Origin: Trileptium ribeirensis
Lineage: Eukaryota > Nematoda > Enoplea > Enoplida > Thoracostomopsidae
Length of the DNA stretch: 64,000 nucleotides
Assembly: GCA_030248225.1 (NCBI GenBank)
Contig: JASANE010003716.1
Span: forward strand, 1-64,000
Direction: 5' to 3'
Below the pieces are notes generated by a model. The model was not told where the DNA came from and did not search any database. It was given only the letters and a program-made list of their open reading frames with translations. Below are positions 1-11,320 of this stretch, piece after piece (position 1 is the first letter of the stretch; each line of letters opens with the position of its first letter). The position numbers and the translations under genes were made by a program.

Positions 1-498
1 GCCAAGTCGTGTGCTGCGTCGTCCGCTATGATGTTGTCTCAGAAACAAATAGCGCTCTTTTGACAGACAGCAATGAATCTATCAATCAGCTACGCCAGCT
101 AAGCCAACTTTGTTATCTCGTACTTACAGATGCAGCGATGCAAAATGGTTTTTGACGATGGCTGAAGGGAAGCTCCTCCGCTGATGCTAGGCTTCGTTCG
201 ACACAGGCTGTTCTAGATCGTTTGTCACAACAAAGCTCGCTCGAAGTATTGCGCTAGGTCGAAAGGTACGGAGCGGGTGTCGACTGCAGGATTTTCTGAT
301 ACAAGGCGTAGGACCAGCAGCTATGAATCCTACCTACATGTTCGTTTGCTTGATGGTTCGATGAAAGGATAACAGTCAATGTCACGGATAGATTTCGTTA
401 CCCCATCCAAAAAAGCCGCCATTTATGCTAAAAAGTTCCCAGTAATTCAGCGGTTAGTATTAGCCGGAAGCCCTTCTATGATCCAAACCAGCTAGTCG

Positions 499-548
499 AT
501 GTCGATATTATAATCGGATTGGATTACTACTATGAGTTCGTTGGGATG
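499..548 (+). pseudogene. BEL/Pao protease-like (DUF1758) end
   Basis: The translation reads VDVDIIIGLDYYYEFVG, matching the IL/IGxDYYxxFV signature that closes the retropepsin-like DUF1758 region of Pao polyproteins just before the reverse transcriptase. Upstream coding (1-498) is too broken to assign domains, although short Gln/Ser-rich stretches resemble gag-pol linker. It is a fragment with no intact frame. Confidence 0.65.
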
Positions 549-692
549 AAAATTATCCATGTTGAAAAAACGTGAAATTCTTCTTATCGCCATCATCTTG
601 CTTTATTGCAACTGGTTACGTACACGATAAATAGACATTGGATGTTTGCCATGTCGTGACAATGCACGTTACAGCTAGTCCTGAGATCGACG

Positions 693-1490
693 TTGCGATT
701 TGAAAGGTTCTGGACACTTGAGGATATAGGGGTGAAGTCACCGTCGGATTCTAAAGACAACGATGAAGCTGTTCCGTTATTTAACTCTTCCATCACTCGT
801 GAAACTGGTCGCTATTTGGTTTCCTGGCCGATGAAACCAGATGCGCCTACTCTTCCTGACAACAAAATGTTGTCGCTTTGTCGTCTGAAATCACCCGTTG
901 AAAATAATTAATTCGAGTCCGTGTTTGTTCTTGAATCAAAGAATGCATGATAATTTGACTTTATCAGGCAGCGAGCGGTATAATTCAAGAAGTTCCATCC
1001 GACAATGCGGATGACTTTCTGGTTCATGATATTCCTCACCATCCAGTCGTAACACCATCGCGAACCATTTTTGATTACTTCTTATCGTTGATGAGATGTT
1101 TTCGGCTAAGGCTAACAAAAAGTTTGCAATCCTCAAGTGCATCGTATGTTTCGCGGTCCTGTGTATTCCTCGATGACCTCTGCGGTTTGATTTTGCGCTT
1201 TCGGTTAAACCCCATCGCCATTGTTAGCGATATCGAAAAAGCCTTTTTGCAGATTGGATTAAACCCAGATTCTCGTGACCTGATATTTTTCTTTTGGTGA
1301 TATAAAAGTTTAAACAGACCGCCAGTAGTGATAATTTGATCACGTTTCGTTTCGCCAGAGTACCGTTTGGAGTAGTTGCGAGTCCGTTTTTGCTTGAGGG
1401 TGTGGTTCTATATGATTTAAGCCATTCCGCATGCTAATATAACCAAAGCATATTTTGGCAAACATTTACGTTGACAATGTCATTACCCGT
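693..1490 (+). pseudogene. BEL/Pao reverse transcriptase, broken
   Basis: 693-911 gives the entry motif of Pao RT (FERFWTLEDIG, then ITRETGRYLVSWPMKP and LPDN). 1088-1300 gives FLDDLCGLILRFRLNPIAIV followed by SDIEKAFLQIGLNP, the hallmark motif carrying the first catalytic Asp. Around 1350 comes RVPFGVVASPFLL and at about 1468-1490 YVDNVITRTLL, the YVDD-type box with Asn in the last position, as in many Pao copies. Several stops and frameshifts separate these blocks, so the enzyme is dead. Confidence 0.88.
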
Positions 1491-1729
1491 ACTCTTCTTG
1501 TTAAACTCACGCCCAAGCATTTTATACTGATGCCAAAAACTGTTTGAAGAAGCTGGCATGAACTTGCGAAGACTAGTTTAGTAACAATAAGGAATTTTTG
1601 CAATCGATTCCTTGTGATGATCGGGGTAAATCGAATATTACTAAGGGAACTCGGGCTTTGTTGGGACACTGATAGTGACAACCTATCTCGTTCAACATCT
1701 TTTAAAAACACCACTGCCTCATGCACGAA

Positions 1730-2600
1730 GCGCCGAAGCTCTCAACAATGCTAGCATGTGTATTTGACCGGTGTGGCTTTTATTCACCCGGAACAGCAAC
1801 CCGTAAATTGTTGATTCAACAGCTGTGGCTTGAGAAATACGGTTGAGACAACGCCTTACACGAATATATTCTAGATTCGTGGTACCGTATGTGCCACTGA
1901 TTTGGCCGAAATACCAAATCACCGGTTACCTCGTTGTATAATGCTTGTCGATCCGAACGTTGATACTACATACCAGCTGCATTGTTTTTGTGATGCATCG
2001 AAGCGGGCATATGCGGCTGTGGTCTATGTTCGGGTCGTTAATGCAACCGCAATAAAATGCGACCTCATTTTCGCCAAATCTCGAGTTGCGCCGGTGAAAG
2101 GATTATCAATTCCCAGACTTGAGATTAATGGCGATGCTTATTGGAACCCGTCTGGTTCACTTCGTTTGTGAGCAAAGTAACCGCTCTGGAGAAAAAATTA
2201 TTGTTTGTTGATTTTTTTACAATGTGTGCTGCATTGGCAGAAAAAAAATATTGTTTCAACAGTATTTGTCAAAAACAGGATCACCGAAATTAATAGCTAT
2301 CGTGACTTGGCATTTCGTTACGTTCCATCAGCTGATAAACTCGCAGATTTATCTTCCAGAGGTTGTTCGTGGGCTTCATTAACTCAAAGCGATCTGTGGT
2401 GGCACGGCCCGTCGTGGTTGTGCAAGCCAGAATCCCGCTCGCCGGAAAACTTTGACGCTGAATCGTTGTTAATAAGTGACATTTCCAGCGTAAATGACGT
2501 TGATCAACAGCCACCTGCTCCTGCACCCGTAAACTCAACGTCACCGGCGATAAATCTCAGGATTCACATTATTCGTCATTATCTAGGCTTCTTCGTGTAA
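1730..2600 (+). pseudogene. BEL/Pao RNase H / peptidase A17-type region, broken
   Basis: 1902-2171 encodes YQLHCFCDASKRAYAAVVYV and SRVAPVKGLSIPRLE, both signature blocks of the Pao RNase H-like (A17) region. 2205-2600 continues with RYVPSADKLADLSSRGCS and LWWHGPSWL, the block linking RNase H to the integrase. A stop and a frameshift near 2170-2205 interrupt it, and 1730-1900 is too decayed to follow. Confidence 0.85.
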
Positions 2601-2813
2601 CGACCGGATTCTTCCGTCCGTCCAAGTGTCGCGGCGGAAAGCTAGATGTCACAAATACATTGTCTGCATCAGAGTTATCCGAACCCAAGAATTTTGGATA
2701 CGAGAAATCCAAAAATGCAGCTTCCCGGATATATCCACGACTGCAATGTCGTCAAAGTCGTTAAAAAAATATCGTGCCCTCGATTTATTTCTCGATGAAA
2801 ACAAAATGATTCG

Positions 2814-3260
2814 TTGCTTGGTGCTGACTTAGGCTATCAGATCTTGAATTTTGATGCCAAATATCCAATTTTGTTGCCTAAAAACAATCATTTGTCGTCT
2901 TCTACCATCTATTACTATCATCGTCGATTGTGTCAGGTAGGCGTACCACATACGCTGCGCAGCTTAAGTTCGCCAACAATTTTGGATATTGTCGGGGCGT
3001 TCGAAGTAAAAAAGATAATCAGAGCCTGTCGCATTTGTCGTTTCATTCACGGTGGTTGTTATCGAGAACAACCCATGCCGCCACGTACCAGAGTTCCGAG
3101 TAACCCCATGTCAACCATTTGCTTGTGTCGGAGTCGATTATATGGGCCCTCTTGTACTAAGGCTTCTAAAATTACGATGTACCGCCAACGAAAATTTGGA
3201 TCTGCTTGTTTACATGCGCCGTTAGATGAGCTGTCCATCTCGAAGTTGCCGAAAATTTAG
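2814..3260 (+). pseudogene. BEL/Pao integrase N-terminal zinc-binding region
   Basis: The reading frame contains a His-containing stretch (YYYHRRLCQVGVPHTLRSL) and then RACRICRFIHGG, which together resemble the HHCC zinc-binding part of Pao integrase. Next comes the PMPPRTRVPSNP linker that precedes the catalytic core. The stop at 3258-3260 and loss of the first catalytic Asp block break it from the downstream core. Confidence 0.75.
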
Positions 3261-4202
3261 ATGCTCTACAATTGGTTCTGTGTCTTCGTCGTTTTTTCGT
3301 CATTTTCGGTAAGCCTGGGCTTAATCGTTTCGGATAATGCGAAACAGTTCGTTGCCACTAGTGTCGCATTCAAAAAGCTGTGGCGAAAGGTGGTGACAGA
3401 CGATTCCGTACAAGATTACGTGACGAGCCAAGGTGTGGATTGGAAGTTTATTACGGAACTCTCACCTTGGATGGGAGGGTTCTACGAACGAATGGTCGGT
3501 GTTGTCAAATCGTCCCTCAAAAAAGCATTCAATTCTCGTTCATTGTCGCTTGTCGAGCTTCAAACTGTGATCGTAGAAGTCAATGCCGTGGTCAATTCGC
3601 GCCCTCTCGTGTATCCAGACGATGATTTGTCTCAACAGCCAATCACGCCTAGCCACTTTCTTGGAGGGCCAAAGATTGTCGTTCCACAATTTTCATTCTC
3701 GTCGCAGGGTCCAAAAGTAAATTTGTCGACAACAGATCGATTGGTACTAGGCTGGAAGCGCGTTCAAGCTATGTTGAACAATTTTTGGAAAATTTGGCGT
3801 GATCAGTATCTTCTCGAACTCCGTTCATTCTCGAAATGCCATAAGCAACGTAATGCTAGTAGTCAACAGCCATTCGTTGGTGAAGTCGTTATCATTAAAG
3901 ACAATGCTCTGAGGCAAAGTTGGAAATTAGCAAAAGTAGTAGCATTATGCAGTAGTAAGGATGGTCGCTGTCGATCGCTACGGCTTCAGCTCCCAAATAA
4001 GACAATTATTAATCGCCCGTTGCGCCTAATTTACCCATTAGAAGCGAGTACTTTTGCCGTCGGGGGGAGTGAGTCCACTAGGAATGCTATTGACCATCCT
4101 AATAAAATCGTTGCGCCTGCCACTAAAACGCCTACTCATTCCAAACACGAAGACGACACTGCATCGGTGGACGCGGAGTCGCAGTACTCCGTGGAGTATT
4201 AG
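3261..4202 (+). pseudogene. BEL/Pao integrase core and DUF5641-like tail (open reading frame)
   Basis: This 313-codon frame is the best-preserved part of the retrotransposon. It contains LIVSDNAKQFVAT (second catalytic Asp context), ELSPWMGGFYERMVGVVKSS (catalytic Glu context, the strongest Pao signature), the PITPSHFLGG motif and then the DUF5641-type tail (WKRVQAMLNNFWKIWRDQYL and GEVVIIKDNALRQSWKLAKV). The first third of the catalytic core is missing because the frame upstream is disrupted. It therefore cannot encode a working integrase alone. It ends 115 bp before the SGNH-like frame. Confidence 0.92.
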
Positions 4203-4317
4203 ACGCTTGAAATAAAAATTGTACTGGGGTGTCGAGTGCGCATTTCACTGAAATTGACAGTTACTTTTGTTCACGATCATTACGTTGTTAGTGCTGCTAC
4301 GTTGTCGTTTCGAGTAA

Positions 4318-5607
4318 TATGTTACTCGTAGTTATATTAATCAACGCGCTTACTTTTGGTTGTCAGCAGGCTCGATTAACAATGTTAAATCGAACAATGA
4401 TCGATTTATTTTCAGCTCTGAGATTCGTCACCCGTATTATGTCAATCACGACAACAGAATTTCACCCTTCTACCGTCATGATCCCCCGATTCCCTTCGGT
4501 CATCACAGATTTTCGTCAATTCATCAAACTCGATTTTGCATCAGCCTCGACCAAATGGGTATGGGTGATATCGCGTTGAAAGTGCAACGCAATAGCCGAC
4601 TCAACCGGCGACCGGGTGAAATTGAAACATGGCTACGGAGTAACGGGGTTTGTCTACGTCCTGAATGGATTTTCAACTCGAAAAATGTGGTGATGGACAT
4701 TTTAATCGATTTGGTTCGCCCTCAACAACCGAGCAATGAATTCCGTGATGCTTTTTTGTCTATTGTGGGTGCCGTTCGCGATCCAACACGGTTGCGGTTC
4801 ATTTTAACGTCATCATCAAACGAGATGATTTGGTCGTCAGGCCATCGGGCACCGCATGATCGTAGTAACATGAATCCTCAATTTCCAGGATTTAATCTCT
4901 ACGGCCGTTGCCTTGATAACCTGGCTGACCGCTTTCATCGTGACGATTGGCGGCCAATTTTTGCTACGGGTTTGACGTATTGCAGCCAATTGTTGTCTTT
5001 GCCCCATCGCTCTCGAAAAACTATTTTGTGGGTATCGGACAGCCAGGGGCGGCACCTTCAACACATAACCAATGGGAATTTTTTCTCAATCTCTGGGGGA
5101 TGTTGGCAAGACGTTCCTGGTATTATTCAACAGTACGGCATTCGTTGGGTCGATTACGCGATTGTAATCATTGGATTTGGGGTCAACGACGTTCAAAGGG
5201 GCAAATCGTTTGCATCCAATTCATTCGAAGTATGCGAAAATTTTGTTCGTGCTCAGCCGTTGGGGCCACAAGTATTGCTCTGTTGTCCAGTTCCAAATCC
5301 TTTCATTTCGGGCCAGGCGGATCATTCATCATTCGTACAACAACGGGCAAAATCAATGGGGGTCAAATGCGTCAACTGGTACAATGTGGATCGGTGCCCT
5401 TTCCTTGGGGAATGCCCAAGTGCTGTCGATCGATCGATGTTCGAAGAGCCGCCAGAAGAACGTCCACTTCACATCAGCCACAAAGGATTCCGTAAGCTAA
5501 TTCAACAATGTGCTGTCGAAGTTGGAGAAATTAAGGCGGTGAATTTCACACTATCCAAAGAATACTATTCTTATAAACGGGACAGAAATGGAAAATTCTA
5601 TCGATAG
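4318..5607 (+). CDS. SGNH/GDSL-like hydrolase reading frame next to the BEL/Pao pol
   Basis: An uninterrupted frame runs from just after a stop (4315-4317) to 5607. The first in-frame ATG is at 4555, giving about 350 residues; a spliced or frameshifted upstream start is possible, and an ATG at 4319 opens a different frame. What is visible: a block I-like WVSDSQGRHLQ (5031-5055, GDS replaced by SDS), a Gly of block II in SISGGCW, a block III-like IIGFGVNDV (5168-5196) and a block V-like PLHISHKGFRKL (5463-5498). These motifs, in this order, suggest an SGNH-fold esterase/hydrolase. It is on the same strand as the broken pol, 115 bp downstream, where an env or accessory ORF would sit. Its intact frame contrasts with the decayed pol. 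Function and substrate are unknown. It could also be a captured host gene or part of a different element. Confidence 0.6.
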   Translation, partial: YVTRSYINQRAYFWLSAGSINNVKSNNDRFIFSSEIRHPYYVNHDNRISPFYRHDPPIPFGHHRFSSIHQTRFCISLDQMGMGDIALKVQRNSRLNRRPGEIETWLRSNGVCLRPEWIFNSKNVVMDILIDLVRPQQPSNEFRDAFLSIVGAVRDPTRLRFILTSSSNEMIWSSGHRAPHDRSNMNPQFPGFNLYGRCLDNLADRFHRDDWRPIFATGLTYCSQLLSLPHRSRKTILWVSDSQGRHLQHITNGNFFSISGGCWQDVPGIIQQYGIRWVDYAIVIIGFGVNDVQRGKSFASNSFEVCENFVRAQPLGPQVLLCCPVPNPFISGQADHSSFVQQRAKSMGVKCVNWYNVDRCPFLGECPSAVDRSMFEEPPEERPLHISHKGFRKLIQQCAVEVGEIKAVNFTLSKEYYSYKRDRNGKFYR

Positions 5608-6730
5608 AACGGGACATTTGGTCGGGAGTGTCACTGCTTTCAGTGATTATGCAAATGAGATGCTGGCAAGTGCGTGTTTGTTTGTTTGTCTGTTGATATT
5701 TTAATGTCATATTGTTTAGCAGCAGTTTGGTAGCGGTGGGATTGATTTGGACATTTAGCGCGTTTATATTCATGCGTACTGACATTGGGATTGTTTCTGA
5801 GGATATGCCTCAGTAGTTTTGGGTTATTTCGGGACAATTTTTGGTATATTTCGCACGTTACCAAAATCTTGATGCGGTTTTTTGGTACTAAAATTGAGAT
5901 ATGCTTTGATTATGAAAATTATTCAATAGTATTGTGACTTTTGGTCTTCTCCTGAGGAAATATAGTAATTACCATCGAAATCTCAAGTGCTGCGCAACTA
6001 ATTCGAATAATTTGGCTATATTCCCAATTGCATTCATTATCGAATTTCGGGCTCCATTACCGCGTTTGGCAATTATTAAACACACACGTTTGCTTTTTGA
6101 CCGCCTGCGAAAAAGCTTTAGTGTGGCAAAAGAAAAAATATACTATGCGTTTAGTTGCTATAAAAACACCGCGTAAGTTGGCTACTTGAATTGTGTTCTA
6201 ATGATATTCTGTAAAAAATGGTTTGAACAGTCTACTATAAAAATGCATAGCAACATGTTTATATTGTGAAAATAGATAGCGGTTTTTGCGAGAATCAATT
6301 AACTACAGATTTTATTAGACTTGTGATGTAAAATATGTTTGTTAAAACGTAACCGCGGGGATTAATATATACATTATATTCACATATTGGCGCAAAATTC
6401 AAAATTTGAAACTGTCAAAGCAATAAAAATTGAACGCAGATATACTAGCGGTGAACCGAATGCAAGGAGTAGGCAGGCAGGGATTTTCTATAAATATAAA
6501 TTTATGTGGATGTCATCAATGGTTGGGGCAACGTGACGATTCTACTGTACGGGGTTTGATATAGATATATATTTATGTGTAAGCGAAATTGACGAATTTT
6601 TTCAATTCTATGTGGCCCGGGCGCAACCTACACTCTTAGCCGCGCATTTGCATTGAAAAAAGCGTGGAGTTGAGTTTGTGCTCACATGAAAAACGCTGTG
6701 CCGGGTCACGATACAGTAGCATGAGGGTGA
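5608..6730. other. Non-coding, AT-rich; no gene seen
   Basis: No convincing coding sequence or RNA gene is visible. If the SGNH frame belongs to the BEL/Pao element, the 3' LTR should lie here, but its partner is outside the window and cannot be compared. Confidence 0.5.
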
Positions 6731-7196
6731 TTTTGTACCGGATTTTTGACTGTAGAAAGGACGCGAGCGCGGGTGCAGGGACGCCGAAAGGTGGGCAGCC
6801 CAACGTTTGCGTTAAAACTTTTAACGTTGTAACGTTGTTAATAACTGATGAGGTTATAACAAACGACTGTAGACAACCGGCCCCTTCCCTTGTTTCAGTA
6901 CTCAGACTTTTGAAGAGATTGAAACACCCTAGATGGGCGCATGACCACATTTTCGCTTATATATTTTGTACCGGATTTTTGACTGTAGAAAGGACGCGAG
7001 CGCGGGTGCAGGGACGCCGAAAGGTGGGCAGCCCAACGTTTGCGTTAAAACTTTTAACGTTGTAACGTTGTTAATAACTGATGAGGTTATAACAAACGAC
7101 TGTAGACAACCGGCCCCTTCCCTTTTTTCAGTACTCAGACTTTTGAAGAGATTGAAACACCCTAGATGGGCACATGACCACATTTTCGCTTATATA
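6731..7196. repeat. Tandem duplication, two 233-bp copies
   Basis: Copy 1 (6731-6963) and copy 2 (6964-7196) both start TTTTGTACCGGATTTTTGAC. By eye they differ at only a couple of positions (near 6890/7123 and 6935/7168). The overlapping reading frames on both strands are repeated with them and look fortuitous. Confidence 0.95.
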
Positions 7197-7947
7197 TTTT
7201 GGTGTAGGAAACTCTTAATAAAAGTTTGACTTTCTTATGCAACCAAAAAACCCCTACTACTATTTAGCAATGTTGGTAAATCACTGCCTTCCGTCAATGT
7301 CGATATTGATCAGCTGTTTTAGGCGCTTTGCTAGTTTGTGCTTGTACTCGAAAAATGTCGGGAATCACTGTAGAAACTACATTGCAAGATCACGATAGTG
7401 CTTAGGTTTTCATTCAACTTTAGGCCCACGTCACCTTTAGGGGCCGGACGTTTATAACATTAGAAAAAGAACAGCTTAGAGCGGGGGGTTCGTGGGGCGG
7501 CATCCCCCCTTGACTTAGGCTTAGTACATGGCTCATATAGGGACCTTAGCTTAAGCTAAGACTAAAGGCTTAGGCATAGTATATCGAAAACAGCATAGCA
7601 TGAATTTCACTTCCGCCCCTAAATGTTTTACATTGGCGCAACTACACATCATTGAGCGTTAAAATTTTTTACGTAAAGCGTAATAATACTATAAAAACTT
7701 TGGGCGCATATTTTTTATATAGTCAAACTTTCAAATTTACGTAGGGAGATATGCCTCGTGTTAAACCTGTGTCCCACTTAACTATATAGAATTTGTCCCA
7801 AAGTGCCACACGCTACTTAAAATATAATAGTTCTACTAGCTATGTATATGTTTGGGACAAATTCGTGATAGTCACACGTTACACTTCACTTGTCTCGCAT
7901 AGTCCCGGCTTGCTGATGGGACAATCGTGTGACACGGTGCACACTCG
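7197..7947. other. Non-coding; no gene seen
   Basis: Only scattered low-level repeats are visible. A TTAGNCTTAGTATATCGA-like stretch near 7565-7590 recurs near 41420-41445, so some of this is dispersed repeat. Confidence 0.4.
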
Positions 7948-10020
7948 TTACTTTGAATGGCCCATAAGAAACGTGCCGCGGAGAAGGCCGATAAACTCAC
8001 AGCGTCGTGTAAAATAGCGTTGAACGCGTTCCATTCTATCATTCAAATTCAAGTCTTGTGGGCACCACACTGGCGAACAATATTCCAGAATCGGTTTTAT
8101 AAGCTTGAAGATAACTGTTTCGGTTTTTAGACAAAAACATCTGGATAACATGTTAATAATGCGATAAGCTTTTGTGCAAATACTACCGCAATGTTTATTA
8201 AATTTGAGGTTTCGCTGCATTATAACACCAAGGTCTTTTATTGACAACGTACTTTCGATAAGATGTTCCCTATTGGACAGCATTGTCCTTCTTGCCTATG
8301 TGTAAGCAATTACATTTAGGGACAGAAATATTAAGTTGCCATGCGTCAGCCCATCCTTTCAAAACATTCAAAGCATATTGAGGCTCAAATTCTCCGTGGT
8401 TGTTGCCAACAATCGAGTAAATTTTCAAGTTGTCAGCAAATAATTTACATGTACCAGAGTTCGGAAGATAAGAGGGAATATCGTTTATGATGCAGACAAA
8501 GAGTAAGAGACCCAAGATACTGCCTTGCAGAACTCCAGATGCAACTGGATAATGGGCCGAAAAACGATGTTAAATTTTAACTCTTTGGTTAGACAATCAG
8601 ATAACCAGCATAATAAGTTTCCTGAAATGCCGTTGGCTTGAAGTTTCGAATGAGTTGAGGATGAGAAACAGTGTCAAACACTTTTTGAAAGTCGATGTAA
8701 ATACAATCAAGTTTTTTTGCCAGAGCCAACTATGTTACACCAGTCATAATAACATTCGAATAGTTGGGAAATAATATGCTTTTTAGTCACAAACCCATGC
8801 TGTGCGGAATGAATAACATTTTGTGACAAATGCTTTTTGACTTCTGAACAAACAAGTTTCTCCATAACTTTGATAATGCATGATGTGAGATATTGGTCTA
8901 TAATTGGAAGGATTACAACTATCGCCTTTTTTTAAATATAGGAGTGATGTCAGCGGTTTTCCAAATAATTGGAATAGTAGACGTTAGCATTGACATATTA
9001 AAAATGATTGAGACTGGTATAGCGGTCACATCTTTTGTCTAAAAAGGAAATCTTGCGGAATCATGTCAGGAGAGTGACTGATTTTACGTGGCCACTTACA
9101 GACCACATCGCGAACCAATAAAGTATCAAAATTAACATGCGATAGAATAGCAGTTGGTACAGGTATATCAAATATAGGCAAAACTCCATTATAATTTGTA
9201 AAAAACGGACTTGAAATAGGATGCAAGAATTTCACAGCGATCACTGTCATCTGTTACCAAAATAGGATGCAAGAATTTCACAGCGATCACTGTCATCTGT
9301 TACCAAGTTAACCAAGTGATTCTTAAGCGTACCTACGCCACTTTTATTGCCGCAACGGCTATTTACATAGCTAAACGGTTTATTCCTGTTTCTTGACTTA
9401 TATAAGTATACTGTATTCTTGATGTTGATGATACCTAAACACTGCTTGGTCACACAATTTGGCATATTGACGGTATTTGACAGAACCATTAGGTCTGTAC
9501 CTTCTTCTCCAGAGAATAACTTTTTTGGATAACATTTTACGAGTGTGCAATTGGCATACCTTATTTTTATGAGATTTAACTGCTACTTTAGAGTCGTACA
9601 GTTCGCGAGCTTCGCGACATTTGCTAAGAAAGACCTGCGCCATCTCATGGACATCGCTGTATTGCAACAGGACGCGTTCCCAGTCAACCTGCTAATACAA
9701 ACAGATTAGTTCATATTTAGCGCAATTAAAATCATACCGAACACATAAGTCAATCAAATTACACGCACACACAATATGAAAATAAACAGTGTTGTGATCA
9801 GAACTCGAAAAAGATTCACCAACAGATATAGCTAGTGCTTAATTTGGAAGAAGTAAAGACCAAATCTAGTATTGCGTTTTCACGTGTAGATTGCTTAACA
9901 AGCTGAATAAGCGCCCCAGAGACATGGAGTCGGCTTTTGAAAGCAGACAACGATGGTGCAGTTACCACAGACGCTTCTAAGTTATTCCAGTGGCCAACCA
10001 CCAGCATCTAAGTTTTTCTG
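7948..10020 (-). mobile_element. Broken CR1/L2-like non-LTR retrotransposon (LINE)
   Basis: Read on the minus strand, the blocks fall in LINE order. 10007-9816: endonuclease C-terminal end (QLVKQSTRENAILDLVFT). 9667-9398: linker with WRRRYRPNGSVKYRQY. 9489-9247: KPFSYVNSRCGNKSGVGTLK and LVTDDSDRCEILASYF. 9250-9026: RT entry (LPIFDIP ... KISHSPDMIPQDFL). 8515-8270: RT core with CKLFADNLKIYS, the F/YADD box with a final Asn, and LNVLKGWADAWQLNIS. 8283-7948: post-RT connection with LSIKDLGVIMQRNLKFNKH and YCSPVWCP. Stops and frameshifts lie between all blocks, so it is a dead copy. It is antisense to the host gene and upstream of it. Confidence 0.9.
9215..9306. repeat. 46-bp tandem duplication inside the LINE
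   Basis: AATAGGATGCAAGAATTTCA begins at 9215 and again at 9261, and the two 46-bp units look identical. Because 46 is not a multiple of three, the second copy shifts the LINE reading frame at the VTDDSDRCEILASYF motif. Confidence 0.93.
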
Positions 10021-10429
10021 CAGCAAGAATTTCTAATGTAATCAAGAAATTCAATATTGTTTTTGCCTCGAATTAGCGACCAAATGGTACAACATTGTTG
10101 TATATATACCTATTGTCGATATTGGTTTTTCAGTAGTATATAGATCTTCAGGGTTTCCGCGTGCAACTGCACCCAAATTCAATGTATGTGATCTCTCAAT
10201 TTGCTGAAAATTTTATCAGGAGGCATGAACCAAGGGACCACGGTGGAACACTGGGGGGAACGAAATTTAAATATTTTGAAATTTAATATTTTTCAGCGAA
10301 AAACTCAAAAATTGTTAATCAGAACGTACTGAAACGTAGTGGAGATTGTGTGTTGCAGGGGTGAAATCTTTTAAATTCCGTCTCTGTGTATGATCGACTA
10401 TAGCTCGGGAACGATTTAACTGATTTTCA
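10021..10429. other. Non-coding; no gene seen
   Basis: It may hold further decayed LINE 5' sequence at its left end. No motif is readable beyond that. Confidence 0.35.
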
Positions 10430-11320
10430 TGATCTTGGGCTCATTCGAATCGGCATAGTCGGTTTACCGTTTACATCCCAGAGCGTTTTTTGATTTGGGG
10501 TCTGGTTCCGGGGTCAGGGGTGAAAATGTGGGGTTCTACCCCATTTTTGTACACTTCACGAAAGCAAGGTTATTTTTATCTGAACTTACGGACCTTTTTC
10601 TCTGATTGGCTAAATGATAAATGCCGATGTCTCTTTTTTGTTTTTCGATTAAGGCTCTGATTCTGGATTTATGGGCTTTAAGGTACGGTGGTATGGCGCC
10701 CCAATGGTTCCTCGATGTAAAATTTGAAAATTTGTTCTAACGTCTTGGACGGCTGATAAGTTTCACCTGGGGTTTTCGGGCATAGGAAACTCATTGCCGG
10801 TGCTATTTTTCTCTATGACCAATGGTTTCATGTGTACGGGTGTGACTACCCATGGTTCGGGGTCAGAGGTCAAAATGAGGGGTTTTCACACCATTTTAAT
10901 AACCTTCACGGAAGCAAGGTTATTTTTATCTTAACCTTCGAATTTTTTCTCTGGATGGTTTTATTTCATAGTGAAATGATAAATGCCTATGAGTTTTTTT
11001 GTTTTTCGATTAAGGCTCCGGTTCTAGAGTTATAGGGTTTGAGGTATGTTGCCCCAATGGTTCCTCGACCCAAAATTCGAAAATTTGTTCTGAAGTTCTG
11101 GGCGGCTGAAAAGTTCTACTTGGGGATTTGCCTGCATGGCAAACTCATTGTTAGTGTTGATTTTGCTCTGCGATCTTGGTTACATGGGTACGGGTGTATG
11201 GCGCCCTCATGGTTCATCGACGCTAAATTCCTAATTTTACTGTTACTTCCTGGGAGGCTGATAGGCTTACGCACTTGGGGGTTTTAAGGTATGGGAAACT
11301 TATTGCCGTGTTAGTTTTGT
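10430..11320. repeat. Diverged ~350-bp tandem array, about 2.5 units
   Basis: GGTTCCGGGGTCAGGGGT (10505) recurs as GGTTCGGGGTCAGAGGT near 10854. CAAGGTTATTTTTATCT recurs about 349 bp apart (10565 and 10914). The CCCAATGGTTCCTCGA block occurs near 10701 and 11049, with a weaker third copy near 11205. The short reading frames here belong to the repeat and are not genes. Confidence 0.8.

Larger units (their letters stand above)
1..4202 (+). mobile_element. Degenerate BEL/Pao LTR retrotransposon, gag-end to integrase
   Basis: The stretch carries, in the canonical Pao order, an aspartic-protease-like DUF1758 end, reverse transcriptase, RNase H/A17-type region, integrase zinc-binding region, integrase core and DUF5641-like tail. 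The reading frame is broken many times by stops and frameshifts up to about 3260 and then stays open to 4202. The element enters from the left edge, so its 5' LTR and most of gag are outside the window. No 3' LTR could be identified because the partner LTR is not visible. BEL/Pao elements copy themselves through reverse transcription and are known only from animals. This copy cannot make an intact polyprotein. Confidence 0.9.

Noticed and set aside
4947..5500. Other plus-strand frames overlapping the SGNH-like ORF
   Set aside because: They are shadows in alternative phases without motifs.
6636..7229. Repeated 80-130-codon frames on both strands
   Set aside because: They are duplicated with the 233-bp tandem repeat and show no protein-family features.
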